Under the pieces are notes generated by a model. The model was given only the letters and a program-made list of their open reading frames with translations. It was not told the origin of the DNA and made no database searches. This document shows positions 8,620 through 17,274 of a stretch of DNA of 34,772 nucleotides, in pieces. Position 1 is the stretch's first letter. Each line of letters begins with the position of its first letter. The stretch lies in NCBI RefSeq assembly GCF_029210395.1, contig NZ_JARGDP010000030.1, forward strand, positions 1-34,772. The letters are read 5' to 3'. The position numbers and the translations under genes are program-made. The DNA is from Petrocella sp. FN5. GTDB lineage: Bacteria > Bacillota > Clostridia > Lachnospirales > Vallitaleaceae.

Positions 8620-9189
8620 CTAACATACCATGTTTACAAAGTTTTTAATGATTTTTCGACCTTGAGGCGTCAGTATGGATTCTGGATGAAACTGAAGTCC
8701 ATATGTTAAGTGGCTCTTATGTTTCATAGCCATAATTTCGCCTTCTTCTGTTTTAGCCAGTACATCAAAACACTCTGGCAAGGTTGCGTATTCAACGACC
8801 AAGGAATGGTACCTCGCAACTTCAAGATTTAAATCCATGTCACGAAACAGGTCATTCTTAGCTAAGGATATGGTAGAACACTTACCGTGATAAAGCTCTT
8901 TAGCATGTATAATTTTGCCCCCAAAAGCTTGTCCGATACATTGATGACCTAAACAAACGCCCAGTATGGGTATTTTACCGGAAACCTTGCTAATTATATC
9001 AAGACAATTACCTGCATCCACCGGTGCTTTGGGACCGGGGGATAGGATCATTTTATCCGGTTTTAGATCAAGCAGTTCGTCTGCTGTTATTTTGTCATTG
9101 CGTATGACTCGAATGTCCTTTTCATAGACACCGACAAACTGATAAAGGTTGTAGGTAAATGAATCATAATTATCTATTAGTACAATCAT
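8620..9189 (-). CDS. trpG: Anthranilate synthase glutamine amidotransferase subunit
   Basis: This class I glutamine amidotransferase supplies ammonia to TrpE. The nucleophile is Cys79 in GVCLGHQCIGQ, with the partner pair His168/Glu170 in FHPES. The N-terminal IDNYDSFTYNL is the usual TrpG/PabA block. Its 189 residues are normal. It may also serve para-aminobenzoate synthesis, as in some Firmicutes, but the operon position supports tryptophan. AAGGAGG precedes the start, 15 bases after trpE. Confidence 0.95.
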   Translation of the reverse strand: MIVLIDNYDSFTYNLYQFVGVYEKDIRVIRNDKITADELLDLKPDKMILSPGPKAPVDAGNCLDIISKVSGKIPILGVCLGHQCIGQAFGGKIIHAKELYHGKCSTISLAKNDLFRDMDLNLEVARYHSLVVEYATLPECFDVLAKTEEGEIMAMKHKSHLTYGLQFHPESILTPQGRKIIKNFVNMVC

Positions 9190-9204
9190 AAATGCCTCCT
9201 TGAC

Positions 9205-10596
9205 TTATATGTGAATGGCTTTAATTTGAGCCTCTGCTTTGTTTCTTGTTTCCTCATACTCCATAGTGGGATCTGAATCTGCTACGATACCGGCACCGGC
9301 TTGTATATATACTTTTTCATCTTTAATAATCATGGTTCTTATGGCAATACACATATCCATATTCTTGTTATAACCAAAATAACCGATTGCGCCACCGTAT
9401 ATACCGCGCTTGGTTTCCTCTAGCTCATCAATAATCTCCATGGCTCTTATCTTGGGGGCACCTGATAATGTACCTGCCGGGAGAAAACTCATTAAAACTT
9501 CAAACATATCCTTATCTTCATCTTTCTCTCCTTCTACTAAAGAAACCAAATGCATTACATGGGAGTATTTTTGGACTTCCATATAACTGGTCACCTCAAC
9601 AGAACCAATCTTAGCAATCTTACCCATATCATTACGTCCTAGATCCACCAACATATTATGTTCCGCTCTTTCTTTTTCATCCTCTAACAAATCCTTAGCC
9701 AGTTCTTCGTCTTCCATAGACGTTGCCCCTCTTTTTCTAGTACCGGCAATCGGACAGTTCTTAATATGATTGCCTTTCATTTCTACTAACATTTCCGGTG
9801 AAGACCCAACAATGTAATAAGACTGAAAATTGAAATAAAACATATAAGGAGATGGGTTCATTCTTCTAAGTTTTCGGTAAAGCTTAAAGGGCGAAGTGTT
9901 ACATGTAGCGCTCCATCTTTGAGATAAAACCACTTGGAAAATATCTCCTTCATAGATGTATTTCTTTGCCTTTATCACTGCATTTTCATAGATTTCTTGA
10001 CTAATATTACTCTCAAATTTTAGTTCTTCCTCCAACTTATCTTCTTCTAAATTGGCTTCTCTTTTCAACTTTTCTTCAATGTCGTCAATACGTTTTCGGG
10101 CTTTTTCTGCGCCTGAATCTGTTACTTCCTCCAACACCACAATATGCAATTGATTAAAAAAATGATCGTAAGCCAATATTTCTGTTACAAACATGAGATG
10201 TAAATCCGGTGTCTGAAGTTCATCCGGATTCCTTAAGGGAATATCTTCGTATTGTCTGATCATGTCATACCCAACCGAACCGACGGCACCGCCTACAAAT
10301 GGTAAATCTGTCCTATTCTCCACATCATAATAGTCCATTTCTTTTTTTACCACATCAAGGGCTCTACCTTCATAGATTATGACTTCACTATTTGTGACGA
10401 CTTCAACTTTACTACCATAGGCTTTAATCTCTTTATCCGGGTTACAAGCCATAAAGGAATAACGGCCTTTGGGTTGTTCTTTACTCTCAAGAAGAAATCC
10501 CATTTCATTTCTAACATATTTTGAGTATAAGGTAATAGGTGTTTCAGTATCACAAGCTATAATGTGTTCATAAGTAATAAGTCTTTTGTTATTCAT
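9205..10596 (-). CDS. trpE: Anthranilate synthase component I
   Basis: The enzyme makes anthranilate from chorismate with ammonia from TrpG. Family blocks include FLLESKEQPKGRYSFM near the N-terminus (the LLES element of the tryptophan feedback site), GDIFQVVLSQR, CPIAGTRKRG, RAEHNMLVDLGRND and PAGTLSGAPK. The feedback element suggests the enzyme is inhibited by tryptophan (inference). Two ATG codons are adjacent; the second, at 10596, has the better 7-base spacing from GGAGG. It is the first gene of the trp operon, directly behind the T-box leader. Confidence 0.97.
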   Translation of the reverse strand: MNNKRLITYEHIIACDTETPITLYSKYVRNEMGFLLESKEQPKGRYSFMACNPDKEIKAYGSKVEVVTNSEVIIYEGRALDVVKKEMDYYDVENRTDLPFVGGAVGSVGYDMIRQYEDIPLRNPDELQTPDLHLMFVTEILAYDHFFNQLHIVVLEEVTDSGAEKARKRIDDIEEKLKREANLEEDKLEEELKFESNISQEIYENAVIKAKKYIYEGDIFQVVLSQRWSATCNTSPFKLYRKLRRMNPSPYMFYFNFQSYYIVGSSPEMLVEMKGNHIKNCPIAGTRKRGATSMEDEELAKDLLEDEKERAEHNMLVDLGRNDMGKIAKIGSVEVTSYMEVQKYSHVMHLVSLVEGEKDEDKDMFEVLMSFLPAGTLSGAPKIRAMEIIDELEETKRGIYGGAIGYFGYNKNMDMCIAIRTMIIKDEKVYIQAGAGIVADSDPTMEYEETRNKAEAQIKAIHI

Positions 10597-10652
10597 CATT
10601 TATCCTCCACTATGCACATGCTTCTCTCTTATTTCTGACCGGTTTATGATAT

Positions 10653-10693
10653 AAAAAAAACCAAATCCTTCCCTTCTATGGGACGAATTGGTT
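10653..10693 (-). terminator. Second T-box terminator, next to trpE
   Basis: The stem joins 10680-10693 and 10659-10673 around a 6-base loop and is followed on the minus strand by eight T. Its 5' arm includes the TTCGTCCC end of the second T-box element, as expected for competition with an antiterminator. Confidence 0.85.
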
Positions 10694-10756
10694 TCGCTAT
10701 GCCACCCAAGAGTACTATCATCATGGTAAGCTGCTTTTATAAACCTCTATAAAAAC

Positions 10757-10781
10757 AAAAAAACACCTCGTCTTGAGACGA
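10757..10781 (-). terminator. First T-box terminator
   Basis: A short stem TCGTC/GACGA around a 4-base loop is followed by GGTG and seven T. It overlaps the TTCGTCTC end of the first T-box element. The stem is shorter than that of the second terminator. Confidence 0.75.
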
Positions 10782-11037
10782 AATGCTATCGTAACCACTC
10801 AAATAATACCTACTGTCTAACAGATACGGAATAAATCGATATCCTGACTCTATAACGGGAGTTCCCGGCCCAAGCTACTGTAACTTCACTCTGCATCTCA
10901 TGGAACCATTCTCATACTTTCCTTGTACCGTACCTCACACCAATCGACGGCTCGCTTAACAATTCCAGTCTACCAAAATAACCTGTAGACAATATGATAC
11001 TTTTTCCAATCACTGATATTTGAATATGTTTTTTTGT

Positions 11038-11066
11038 ATTATATCACAATCCTTTAATACTGTAAA
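11038..11066 (-). promoter_or_regulatory. trp operon promoter
   Basis: TTTACA (11061-11066) and a perfect TATAAT (11038-11043) are 17 bases apart on the minus strand. Transcription would start near 11031, giving a leader of about 430 bases before trpE. Confidence 0.75.
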
Positions 11067-11167
11067 GTGATAATTTAGTATTTTTACCCTTTCTTGATTT
11101 TTATAGTGTCTAGTAGGTTGAGGCGTAAAGACAATGTAAAGACATGAAATTTTTTTTGATTTTTTAC

Positions 11168-11196
11168 TTGATTATTATTAACTTTTTTGATAAAAT
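11168..11196 (+). promoter_or_regulatory. Promoter of the AbrB-type gene
   Basis: TTGATT (11168-11173) and TAAAAT (11191-11196) are 17 bases apart, 45 bases before the start codon. The region upstream is T-rich with a repeated AAAGACA; AbrB-type proteins often control their own AT-rich promoters, so autoregulation is possible. Confidence 0.55.
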
Positions 11197-11240
11197 ACTA
11201 CTTGGAGAGTTAACCAACTAATATGAATAGGGGTGATTTT

Positions 11241-11501
11241 ATGATTTACACTGGTTTTGTAAGACGAGTGGACTCACTTGGGCGTATAACGATACCAAGC
11301 GAGTTACGAACACTATTGAATATTTCTGCAAGAGATGCAGTCGAAATCTTCCGAATTGAAGATGCCTTCGTTCTCAAGAAATATTCACCTTGTGATATCT
11401 TCACAGGGGAAATGGATGAATTGATTGAATTTGAAGGCAAGAAAATTTCAAAGAATTCAATTCTGAAAATGGCACAGATTGCAGGTTTCACAATCGTTTA
11501 G
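11241..11501 (+). CDS. AbrB/SpoVT-type transition-state regulator
   Basis: The protein has 86 residues from the ATG at 11241, which follows AGGGGTGAT; an upstream ATG at 11223 lacks a binding site. The N-terminal half, FVRRVDSLGRITIPSELRTLLN, is the swapped-hairpin AbrB DNA-binding fold that forms dimers. The short C-terminal half ends in KKISKNSILKMAQIAGFTIV. It fits the position of abrB at the end of the conserved rsmI-holB block, though here it is divergent from trp and convergent with apbE. It probably regulates post-exponential genes (inference from the family). Confidence 0.88.
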   Translation: MIYTGFVRRVDSLGRITIPSELRTLLNISARDAVEIFRIEDAFVLKKYSPCDIFTGEMDELIEFEGKKISKNSILKMAQIAGFTIV

Positions 11502-11567
11502 AAATTAAGCATTCTGAAGGTCATGACTTACTTTGAAAACATCATATGCGCATTATATACTTAAAAT

Positions 11568-11595
11568 AAAACCCCCATTTACACTGGGGGTTTTT
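11568..11595. terminator. Bidirectional terminator between the AbrB-type gene and apbE
   Basis: A 10-bp stem, AAAACCCCCA paired with TGGGGGTTTT (11568-11577 with 11585-11594, 7-base loop), has A-runs on one side and T-runs on the other, so it can end transcription from both convergent genes. Confidence 0.9.
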
Positions 11596-11600
11596 ACAAC

Positions 11601-12626
11601 TTAATTATGAACAACCTTGTAGGTGTTATCTGTTAGTGTAAAAATCTCTTCAAATCCAGAAGACATCCTAATCTCATAATCACGATCAATGTATAAACAT
11701 TCTACACCATCCATAGATTCAATAAGATCAAGACCCTCTTGTTGATTCATGGTAAATAGTAATGTCGACAGTGCATCTGCATCCATGGAAGATTGGGTTA
11801 CGATGGTCACCGATATCGTCTCACCCTCAACGGGATAGCCGGTATTGGCATCAAAGATATGATGATAAGTCTTACCGTCCTTTTCAAAATAACGTTCATA
11901 AGGACCTGATGTTACCACGGTTTTATTCTTAATCTCTACATATCCAAAATTAACATTTCTTTGATCATATGGCGTCTGAATAGCTATTTTCCAATCATCT
12001 CCGCTATCTTTTTCACCATAGGCATATACATTTCCACCCAGATTGATGATGGCTTTGTTAATCCCTTCACTTTTTAGTACAAGTGCCAACTCATCTGCAA
12101 CATACCCTTTAGCTATGGCACCTAAATCAATAGCCATATCTGTTTTACTTAAGTAGACAGACCGATCAAATTCATTCAATATAATGGCTTCATAATCTAC
12201 ATACATGAGTTTTTCGGTGATCTCGTCGGCACTTGGAACTTTCGCTTCTTCTGTACCAATACCCCATAAATCTACAATCGGTCCAACAGTAGGATCAAAG
12301 CTCCCTTTTGAAAGTTTTGCATACAACAATGCTCTTTCGATTACCTGGTAGGTGTCTTGTGATACAACAATGGGTTTGATTCCTGCATTTTGATTAATTA
12401 GATCTACTTCACTGCCTTCAATATGTTTTGACATCAGCGCTTCAATCTCATGAATACGATTGGTCATGCGTGTAAAAATCGCCTCTGAACCCTCATCATA
12501 TAAATTAATGGTAATGACTGTATCAAGTGCATAGGTCGTTATTGAGTTTGAAGAACTATTACCTGTACCTACACAGCCGACAAGCAAAAACATAAGGCAC
12601 ATAATTATGCTGAACTTTTTTAACAT
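11601..12626 (-). CDS. apbE: FAD:protein FMN transferase, ApbE family lipoprotein
   Basis: ApbE proteins attach FMN covalently to threonines of membrane redox proteins such as Rnf or Nqr subunits. The protein starts with a signal peptide and lipobox FLLVGC (Cys18), placing it outside the membrane. Family blocks are TYALDTVITI, FDPTVGPIVDLWGIG, AIDLGAIAKGYVAD and HHIFDANTGYPV, the last followed by SMDADALSTLLF. Two adjacent ATG codons exist; 12626 is better spaced from AGGAG. Its binding site overlaps the rsmI stop region, so the two are probably co-transcribed. No flavin target protein lies in the window. Confidence 0.93.
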   Translation of the reverse strand: MLKKFSIIMCLMFLLVGCVGTGNSSSNSITTYALDTVITINLYDEGSEAIFTRMTNRIHEIEALMSKHIEGSEVDLINQNAGIKPIVVSQDTYQVIERALLYAKLSKGSFDPTVGPIVDLWGIGTEEAKVPSADEITEKLMYVDYEAIILNEFDRSVYLSKTDMAIDLGAIAKGYVADELALVLKSEGINKAIINLGGNVYAYGEKDSGDDWKIAIQTPYDQRNVNFGYVEIKNKTVVTSGPYERYFEKDGKTYHHIFDANTGYPVEGETISVTIVTQSSMDADALSTLLFTMNQQEGLDLIESMDGVECLYIDRDYEIRMSSGFEEIFTLTDNTYKVVHN

Positions 12627-12635
12627 CATTTTCTC

Positions 12636-13475
12636 CTAATCTATAAAATACTGATAAATATCCCGTTTAGGTTTGTCTCTATCTTTTGCAATGGCTTTAA
12701 TCGCCTCTTTTTTACTCATACCTTGATTTAGATAATGTTGAAGATGATCTTCAAGTGATAAGGCTTCATACAATACATTTTCTTTTGACTTAAGTTGCTC
12801 CTTTGGGCACCCTGCAATAATCAAAACATACTCACCTCTAGGATCATTGGATCTATAGTAATCAATGGCTTCTATAAGCTTCCATTTTAAAACTTCTTCG
12901 AATTTCTTGGTCAATTCTCGGGTTATGACAATCTCACGTTCACCACCAAAAAAGGCTGTCACTTCATTAAGAAAGGCTTTTAGTCTATGAGGTGCTTCGT
13001 AAAAAATCATAGTTCTGGATTCATTTGTTAGATCCTTTAGACGCTCGGCTCTTTCTTTCTTGCCTACCGGCAAAAAACCTTCATAAACAAATCGTCTTGT
13101 ATCCATCCCTGACAGAACCAGACCATTAATCAGCGCTACAGGACCTGGAATTGACGTGACTGGTATCCCTGCTTCTTGACATAAGATAACCAAATCTTCT
13201 CCTGGGTCAGAGATACCTGGTGTTCCGGCATCTGTTACTAAGGCTATGTCTTTACCTTCCCTAAGGTCTTTAAGAATATCCGGACCTTTTTGCTGCTTGT
13301 TATGTTCATGATAACTGGTCATCGTCTTATGTATCTCATAATGGTTCAGCAGCTTTATGGTGTGCCGTGTATCCTCCGCTGCTATATAATCAACTTCCCT
13401 AAGGGTTCTTATTGCTCTATAACTCATATCTTCTAGGTTGCCTATTGGCGTTGCAACCAAATATAATGTACCCAT
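12636..13475 (-). CDS. rsmI: 16S rRNA (cytidine1402-2'-O)-methyltransferase
   Basis: RsmI uses SAM to methylate the ribose of C1402 in 16S rRNA, tuning decoding. The start MGTLYLVATPIGNLEDMSYRA and the tetrapyrrole-methylase block TDAGTPGISDPG (residues 81-92) are diagnostic. FYEAPHRL and a C-terminal helical tail (MSKKEAIKAIAKDRDKPKRDIYQYF) also fit. Length (279) is normal. In B. subtilis the orthologue yabC lies in the same block with holB, yaaT and yabB. Confidence 0.96.
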   Translation of the reverse strand: MGTLYLVATPIGNLEDMSYRAIRTLREVDYIAAEDTRHTIKLLNHYEIHKTMTSYHEHNKQQKGPDILKDLREGKDIALVTDAGTPGISDPGEDLVILCQEAGIPVTSIPGPVALINGLVLSGMDTRRFVYEGFLPVGKKERAERLKDLTNESRTMIFYEAPHRLKAFLNEVTAFFGGEREIVITRELTKKFEEVLKWKLIEAIDYYRSNDPRGEYVLIIAGCPKEQLKSKENVLYEALSLEDHLQHYLNQGMSKKEAIKAIAKDRDKPKRDIYQYFID

Positions 13476-13550
13476 ATGTACCTCTTTTCTAAATGGTATC
13501 TAATCATTTATTGACAACTAATACTAAGGTAAAGGGTCAAAACCAAATAA

Positions 13551-14288
13551 CTAATAACCGTAAATACTATAAATCTCATCGGTGTAGGTGCCTTCTGATG
13601 TATATACAATTAAGGGTTTTTCAACCTTCAAAAACGGATTGCCTTGTCTTACAGATTCAATCAAAACCATATTGGCTTCACTACCAATCTTTGGATGAAC
13701 CATCTTCAACCTCTTCGGTTCCATTTTGTTGGCTCTAAGCAAGGTTATGATATCAATGAGTCGATGGGGTCTGTGGACCAAATAGAATCTGCCACCCACT
13801 TTTGTCAATCGACTCGCTTGAGAAATAACATCTTCTAGGGTGCATAATACCTCATGGCGGGCAATGGTTTTTGCACTAAGTTCATTGGTAATACCTTTTC
13901 CTGCATCCATATAGGGTGGGTTACAGGTTACCACATCATAGTTGGATAAAGGAAGCAGATTATCCGCTTCCTTTATATCACCTTGGATGATATTGATCTT
14001 TTCTTCTAATTGGTTCATCTGAACACTTCGCTTGGCCATATCCACATTCGCTTCTTGTATCTCAAGCCCCGTAATATGCTTAGGACCAAATCTACCTTCC
14101 ACAAGCAAAGGAATGATGCCGTTACCCGTGCCAAGATCTAATACCACATCTGAGGTTCTAATATTACAAAAACCTGCCAATAGAACAGCATCCATGCCAA
14201 AACAAAACATGGCTTCATTTTGTATAATCTTATAACCTTTACGATGCAAATCATCTAAACGCTCATCAGGTTTCAATTTTTCTATCAT
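13551..14288 (-). CDS. Class I SAM methyltransferase, YabB/TrmN6-like
   Basis: The 245-residue protein has the SAM-binding motif DLGTGNGIIP (residues 51-60), an acidic loop ITGLEIQ, and the N6-methyladenine-type catalytic motif NPPY (123-126). E. coli TrmN6 methylates A37 of tRNA1(Val); the Firmicutes YabB group is homologous, so a tRNA or other RNA adenine is the likely target. It lies in the order ricT, yabB, rsmI as in B. subtilis, but yazA (GIY-YIG protein) is missing between the methyltransferase and rsmI. The start lies 10 bases after the ricT stop. Confidence 0.9.
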   Translation of the reverse strand: MIEKLKPDERLDDLHRKGYKIIQNEAMFCFGMDAVLLAGFCNIRTSDVVLDLGTGNGIIPLLVEGRFGPKHITGLEIQEANVDMAKRSVQMNQLEEKINIIQGDIKEADNLLPLSNYDVVTCNPPYMDAGKGITNELSAKTIARHEVLCTLEDVISQASRLTKVGGRFYLVHRPHRLIDIITLLRANKMEPKRLKMVHPKIGSEANMVLIESVRQGNPFLKVEKPLIVYTSEGTYTDEIYSIYGY

Positions 14289-14298
14289 CTTAATTCCT

Positions 14299-15342
14299 TT
14301 AACTCTTTTTTTTGTCTTCTTGTGGCTTCTTCTGAGGATTGTTCACACGTTTTACTTTATTCTGAGGTTTACCACGTTTGGGTCTATGTTTCTGCTCATG
14401 CTTTTGCTTTTGGTCTTCCTGATTGTCCTTCTCTTTTTTCTTTTCTTCTCGTTCAAGAGCTTCTAGTCTTCTAAGCTCATCTTCTTCTTCTTTTGTGATT
14501 TGAGTTTGACCTTTTTTTCTATTTGGTTTTTGTATCAAGAGATCCTCAATCTTAAGCTGTACAATCTCTGGATCACCGTCCGGTTTTCTGATGACAATCT
14601 TGACCAACTGACGAATGATATTGGTATTAATCACCTCGCCCATAAGCCCTGTTTCCTTAACTTTAACAATATCACCATAATTTGGTAAGTTTTTATTTAA
14701 GTATTCATAGGTCTCTTCTTCATATTTGAGGCAACACATCAAGCGACCACAGACACCGGATATCTTTGTCGGGTTTAAAGAAAGGTTCTGTTCCTTTGCC
14801 ATTTTTATTGAGACTGGATGAAAGTCTGTTAAGAAACTATGACAACACAAGGCTAAACCACATATACCGATGCTTCCAATCATCTTGGTCTCATCTCTAA
14901 CGCCTATTTGCCGTAACTCAATACGTGTCTTAAAAACCGCTGCCAAATCTTTAACCAGCTCTCTAAAATCAATACGGCCGTCCGCTGTAAAGTAAAATAA
15001 TAGCTTATTGTTATCAAAGGTATACTCGCAGTCAATCAGCTTCATATCTAAGTTATGCTTACGTATTTTTTTATTACAAACATCATAAGCCTCTCGTTCT
15101 TTTTTCTTATTTTCAACTTCAGTTTGGTCGTCTTCTGTTGTTGCCATTCGGATTACTTTTTTGAGGGGTTGTACCACATCATTTTCTTCTATCTCTCTAT
15201 TACCAAGTACAACATGCCCATATTCGATGCCCCTTACCGTTTCAACAATAACACATTGTCCTGGTTTTATATCAAACGTTGCCGGATCAAAATAATAAAT
15301 CTTACCGGCCTTTCTGAATCTAACGCCTACTACTATTATCAT
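14299..15342 (-). CDS. ricT: PSP1-domain regulatory iron-sulfur protein RicT (YaaT)
   Basis: RicT works with RicA and RicF in B. subtilis to promote RNA processing by RNase Y and affects Spo0A phosphorylation. The start at 15342 (MIIVVGVRFRKAGKIYYFDP) follows AAAGGAG and matches the family N-terminus; a longer frame to 15369 is less likely. The PSP1 region contains the cysteine set Cys161, 166, 167, 198, 203 and 204 in CGLALCC and CGRLMCC, matching the Fe-S ligand region of YaaT. The last 70 residues are a Lys/Glu/Gln-rich disordered tail, longer than usual, which might contact RNA or ribosomes (inference). Confidence 0.93.
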   Translation of the reverse strand: MIIVVGVRFRKAGKIYYFDPATFDIKPGQCVIVETVRGIEYGHVVLGNREIEENDVVQPLKKVIRMATTEDDQTEVENKKKEREAYDVCNKKIRKHNLDMKLIDCEYTFDNNKLLFYFTADGRIDFRELVKDLAAVFKTRIELRQIGVRDETKMIGSIGICGLALCCHSFLTDFHPVSIKMAKEQNLSLNPTKISGVCGRLMCCLKYEEETYEYLNKNLPNYGDIVKVKETGLMGEVINTNIIRQLVKIVIRKPDGDPEIVQLKIEDLLIQKPNRKKGQTQITKEEEDELRRLEALEREEKKKEKDNQEDQKQKHEQKHRPKRGKPQNKVKRVNNPQKKPQEDKKKS

Positions 15343-15379
15343 AACTTCTCCTTTAATTTCATATACCAATGAAATGGAT

Positions 15380-16372
15380 TTATTTTGAATTCATTGCTTG
15401 AATTAACATCACTTCTACCAACAAAGTATAGTTAATATGCAATCGGTCGTATTTTCTGATTTGTTCTATACCTTCAATCAAGCTACTTATCCTATTATAC
15501 GACAAATAGGGTACTTGTTTCAACAACAGATTCTTATTGTCCATATGAATCAAGGGCTCCAAATCTCCAAGACTCTTAATCACCATCAAGTCTCTAAGCC
15601 AAGTTAACATAAGATCTAAGAAGTTCTGTTTTTCATCTTTATATTTTTCAAATATTTCTATTTGCGCCATGGCCTCTACTTTATTTTTATTTGATATGGC
15701 CATCATAACTTGAATCATGTCTTTACGCATTTCATGAAAACTTTCTGAATGTCTTAAAGCTAGAGCTCTACCCATATTCCCTCTAGCAAAAGATGCATAG
15801 AGCTTCGCCTGATAATCCGGAACACCTAAATCCTTTTCCAGATAATCTTCAATACATATTTGACTTAGAGCCCTAAGGCGAATGACAACGCATCTTGATA
15901 AGATGGTTGATAAAAAAGTATGGGTGTGGGTGGCCAACAGAAAAATTCTCACATGAACTGGGGGTTCTTCTAAAGTTTTAAGCAAGGCGTTTTGTGCTTG
16001 TATCGTCATTTTTTCCGCTTCATGTATAATATAGATCTTATAATCGTATACATAAGGCTTAATATGGACATCTTTATTGACTTGCTCACGTATGTCATCT
16101 ACACCGATACCGGTTTTCTTACTGGCATGAATATGAATGACATCTGGATGGTTGCCACTATCATAGGATCGGCAAGACTTACAAACATCGCAAGCATCAA
16201 TGCCATGATCCAAACATTGCATAACTTTGGCATATGTGTTGGTCAATTGTTTTTTGCCCATACCGCTTTCACCTTCTATAATATAGGCATGGGATATCTT
16301 ATTCAGTTTTATGGCGTTTTGAAAATGCTGGATCACCTCTTCATAGCCTTTAATCTCATCAAATCGATACAT
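15380..16372 (-). CDS. holB: DNA polymerase III delta' subunit
   Basis: Delta' is part of the clamp loader. The 330-residue protein has a P-loop-like GESGMGKK (34-41) with Lys instead of Ser/Thr at the last place, a four-cysteine zinc site (Cys53, 61, 64, 67 in CLDHGIDACDVCKSC), a degenerate Walker B region IIHEAEKM, and LLKTLEEPP and LSRC blocks typical of the family. The weak P-loop fits a delta' rather than a gamma/tau subunit. The ATG at 16372 follows AAAGGAG with 8-base spacing; the longer frame to 16402 is less likely. It is followed by ricT, as in B. subtilis. Confidence 0.94.
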   Translation of the reverse strand: MYRFDEIKGYEEVIQHFQNAIKLNKISHAYIIEGESGMGKKQLTNTYAKVMQCLDHGIDACDVCKSCRSYDSGNHPDVIHIHASKKTGIGVDDIREQVNKDVHIKPYVYDYKIYIIHEAEKMTIQAQNALLKTLEEPPVHVRIFLLATHTHTFLSTILSRCVVIRLRALSQICIEDYLEKDLGVPDYQAKLYASFARGNMGRALALRHSESFHEMRKDMIQVMMAISNKNKVEAMAQIEIFEKYKDEKQNFLDLMLTWLRDLMVIKSLGDLEPLIHMDNKNLLLKQVPYLSYNRISSLIEGIEQIRKYDRLHINYTLLVEVMLIQAMNSK

Positions 16373-16483
16373 ATGCCCATCTCCTTTAACATGTCCTATC
16401 ATATCATTATTATGTCTTTTTTAAAAGCAAATGTATACAGTTTATAATCATTCTTTTGAGTATAAGTCTTTTTCTATAACACA

Positions 16484-16512
16484 TTGTTAAGCCTTGCTGC
16501 CTCTGCTATAAT
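16484..16512 (+). promoter_or_regulatory. Promoter of the metallophosphoesterase gene
   Basis: TTGTTA (16484-16489) and a perfect TATAAT (16507-16512) are 17 bases apart. The start codon follows 40 bases later. The same 180-base gap must hold the divergent holB promoter, for which only a weak TATGAT near 16400 was seen. Confidence 0.7.
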
Positions 16513-16552
16513 GGATTTATGCGATATTAAAGATAATAGGAAGGTAGGCCCT

Positions 16553-17236
16553 ATGAAAATATTACTTATAGCCGATCAAGAATCCAGATACATATGGGAT
16601 TTTTTTGACCCAAAACGTTTTGAGAATATTGATGTCATTCTTTCTGCTGGTGATCTTAAAGCCAGTTATATGGAGTTTCTTAATACGGTCATACGAAAAC
16701 CACTCTACTACATTCATGGCAATCATGACCAAAGGTATCTAGACTCACCACCTATGGGATGTATTAATATTGAAGATGATTTGGTCCTTGTAAATGGTAT
16801 ACGTATACTTGGATTAGGCGGATCTATGCGATACAAAAATGGACCAATGCAGTATTCAGAAACCGAAATGGTCAAACGCGTTCGCAAACTTAGACGTAAG
16901 ATTGATAAACATCAAGGTTTCGACATCCTTCTGACACATGCTCCGGCAAAAGGTATCGGTGATGGGGAAGATCTTTGCCATCAAGGATTCATGGTTTTTA
17001 ATCAACTAATGGAAGTGTATAAACCTTCTTACTTTCTTCATGGTCACCAACATCTTAATTACAACTTAAATGCAAAACGAGTACGTCATTATGACCTTAC
17101 AACCATCATTAATGGTTATGACTATTATATTTTTGAATTTGAGTCAAATGGCTATTCTTATGATAAAAAAAGTAGGCCTAGACCTAATTTTAATACTGGC
17201 TTCATGAAAAAAAATCCACAAAAAAGCAATGAGTAG
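16553..17236 (+). CDS. Metallophosphoesterase, calcineurin-like family
   Basis: The 227-residue protein has most metal-site motifs of this superfamily: Asp8 in LIADQES, SAGDLK (GD at 33-34), HGNHDQR (GNHD 56-59), LLTHAP (His129) and HGHQH (164-167). The first motif lacks the usual DxH histidine, having Gln instead. The start at 16553 follows AGGAAGG and a strong promoter; the open frame extends back to 16484 but would overlap the promoter. The substrate is unknown; phosphodiesters of nucleotides are common in relatives. It is the only plus-strand gene inside the holB-yaaR block and ends in its own terminator. Confidence 0.85.
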   Translation: MKILLIADQESRYIWDFFDPKRFENIDVILSAGDLKASYMEFLNTVIRKPLYYIHGNHDQRYLDSPPMGCINIEDDLVLVNGIRILGLGGSMRYKNGPMQYSETEMVKRVRKLRRKIDKHQGFDILLTHAPAKGIGDGEDLCHQGFMVFNQLMEVYKPSYFLHGHQHLNYNLNAKRVRHYDLTTIINGYDYYIFEFESNGYSYDKKSRPRPNFNTGFMKKNPQKSNE

Positions 17237-17257
17237 CTTTTTAACTCATTGCTTTTT
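17226..17257 (+). terminator. Terminator of the metallophosphoesterase gene
   Basis: The stem GCAATGAG/CTCATTGC (17226-17233 with 17245-17252) is followed by TTTTT. Its 5' arm is the end of the coding sequence and the stop codon lies in the loop. Confidence 0.85.
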
Positions 17258-17274
17258 ATTTATGTTAAATACTT

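Larger units (their letters stand above)
10653..10990 (-). promoter_or_regulatory. Tryptophan T-box leader with two antiterminator/terminator modules
   Basis: Stem I features are visible on the minus strand: AGCGAGCC (10949-10956), GGTGTGAG (10934-10941) and GAATGGTTCC with the likely specifier codon TGG (Trp) at 10906-10908. A first T-box, GAGTGGTTACGATAGC (10785-10800), is followed by a terminator. A second T-box, GGGTGGCATAGCG (10695-10707), follows about 85 bases later with its own terminator. There is no room for a second Stem I between them. Uncharged tRNA-Trp should favour the antiterminators and switch on trpEGDCFBA. A small 6-bp hairpin (10968-10990) precedes Stem I. Confidence 0.9.
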
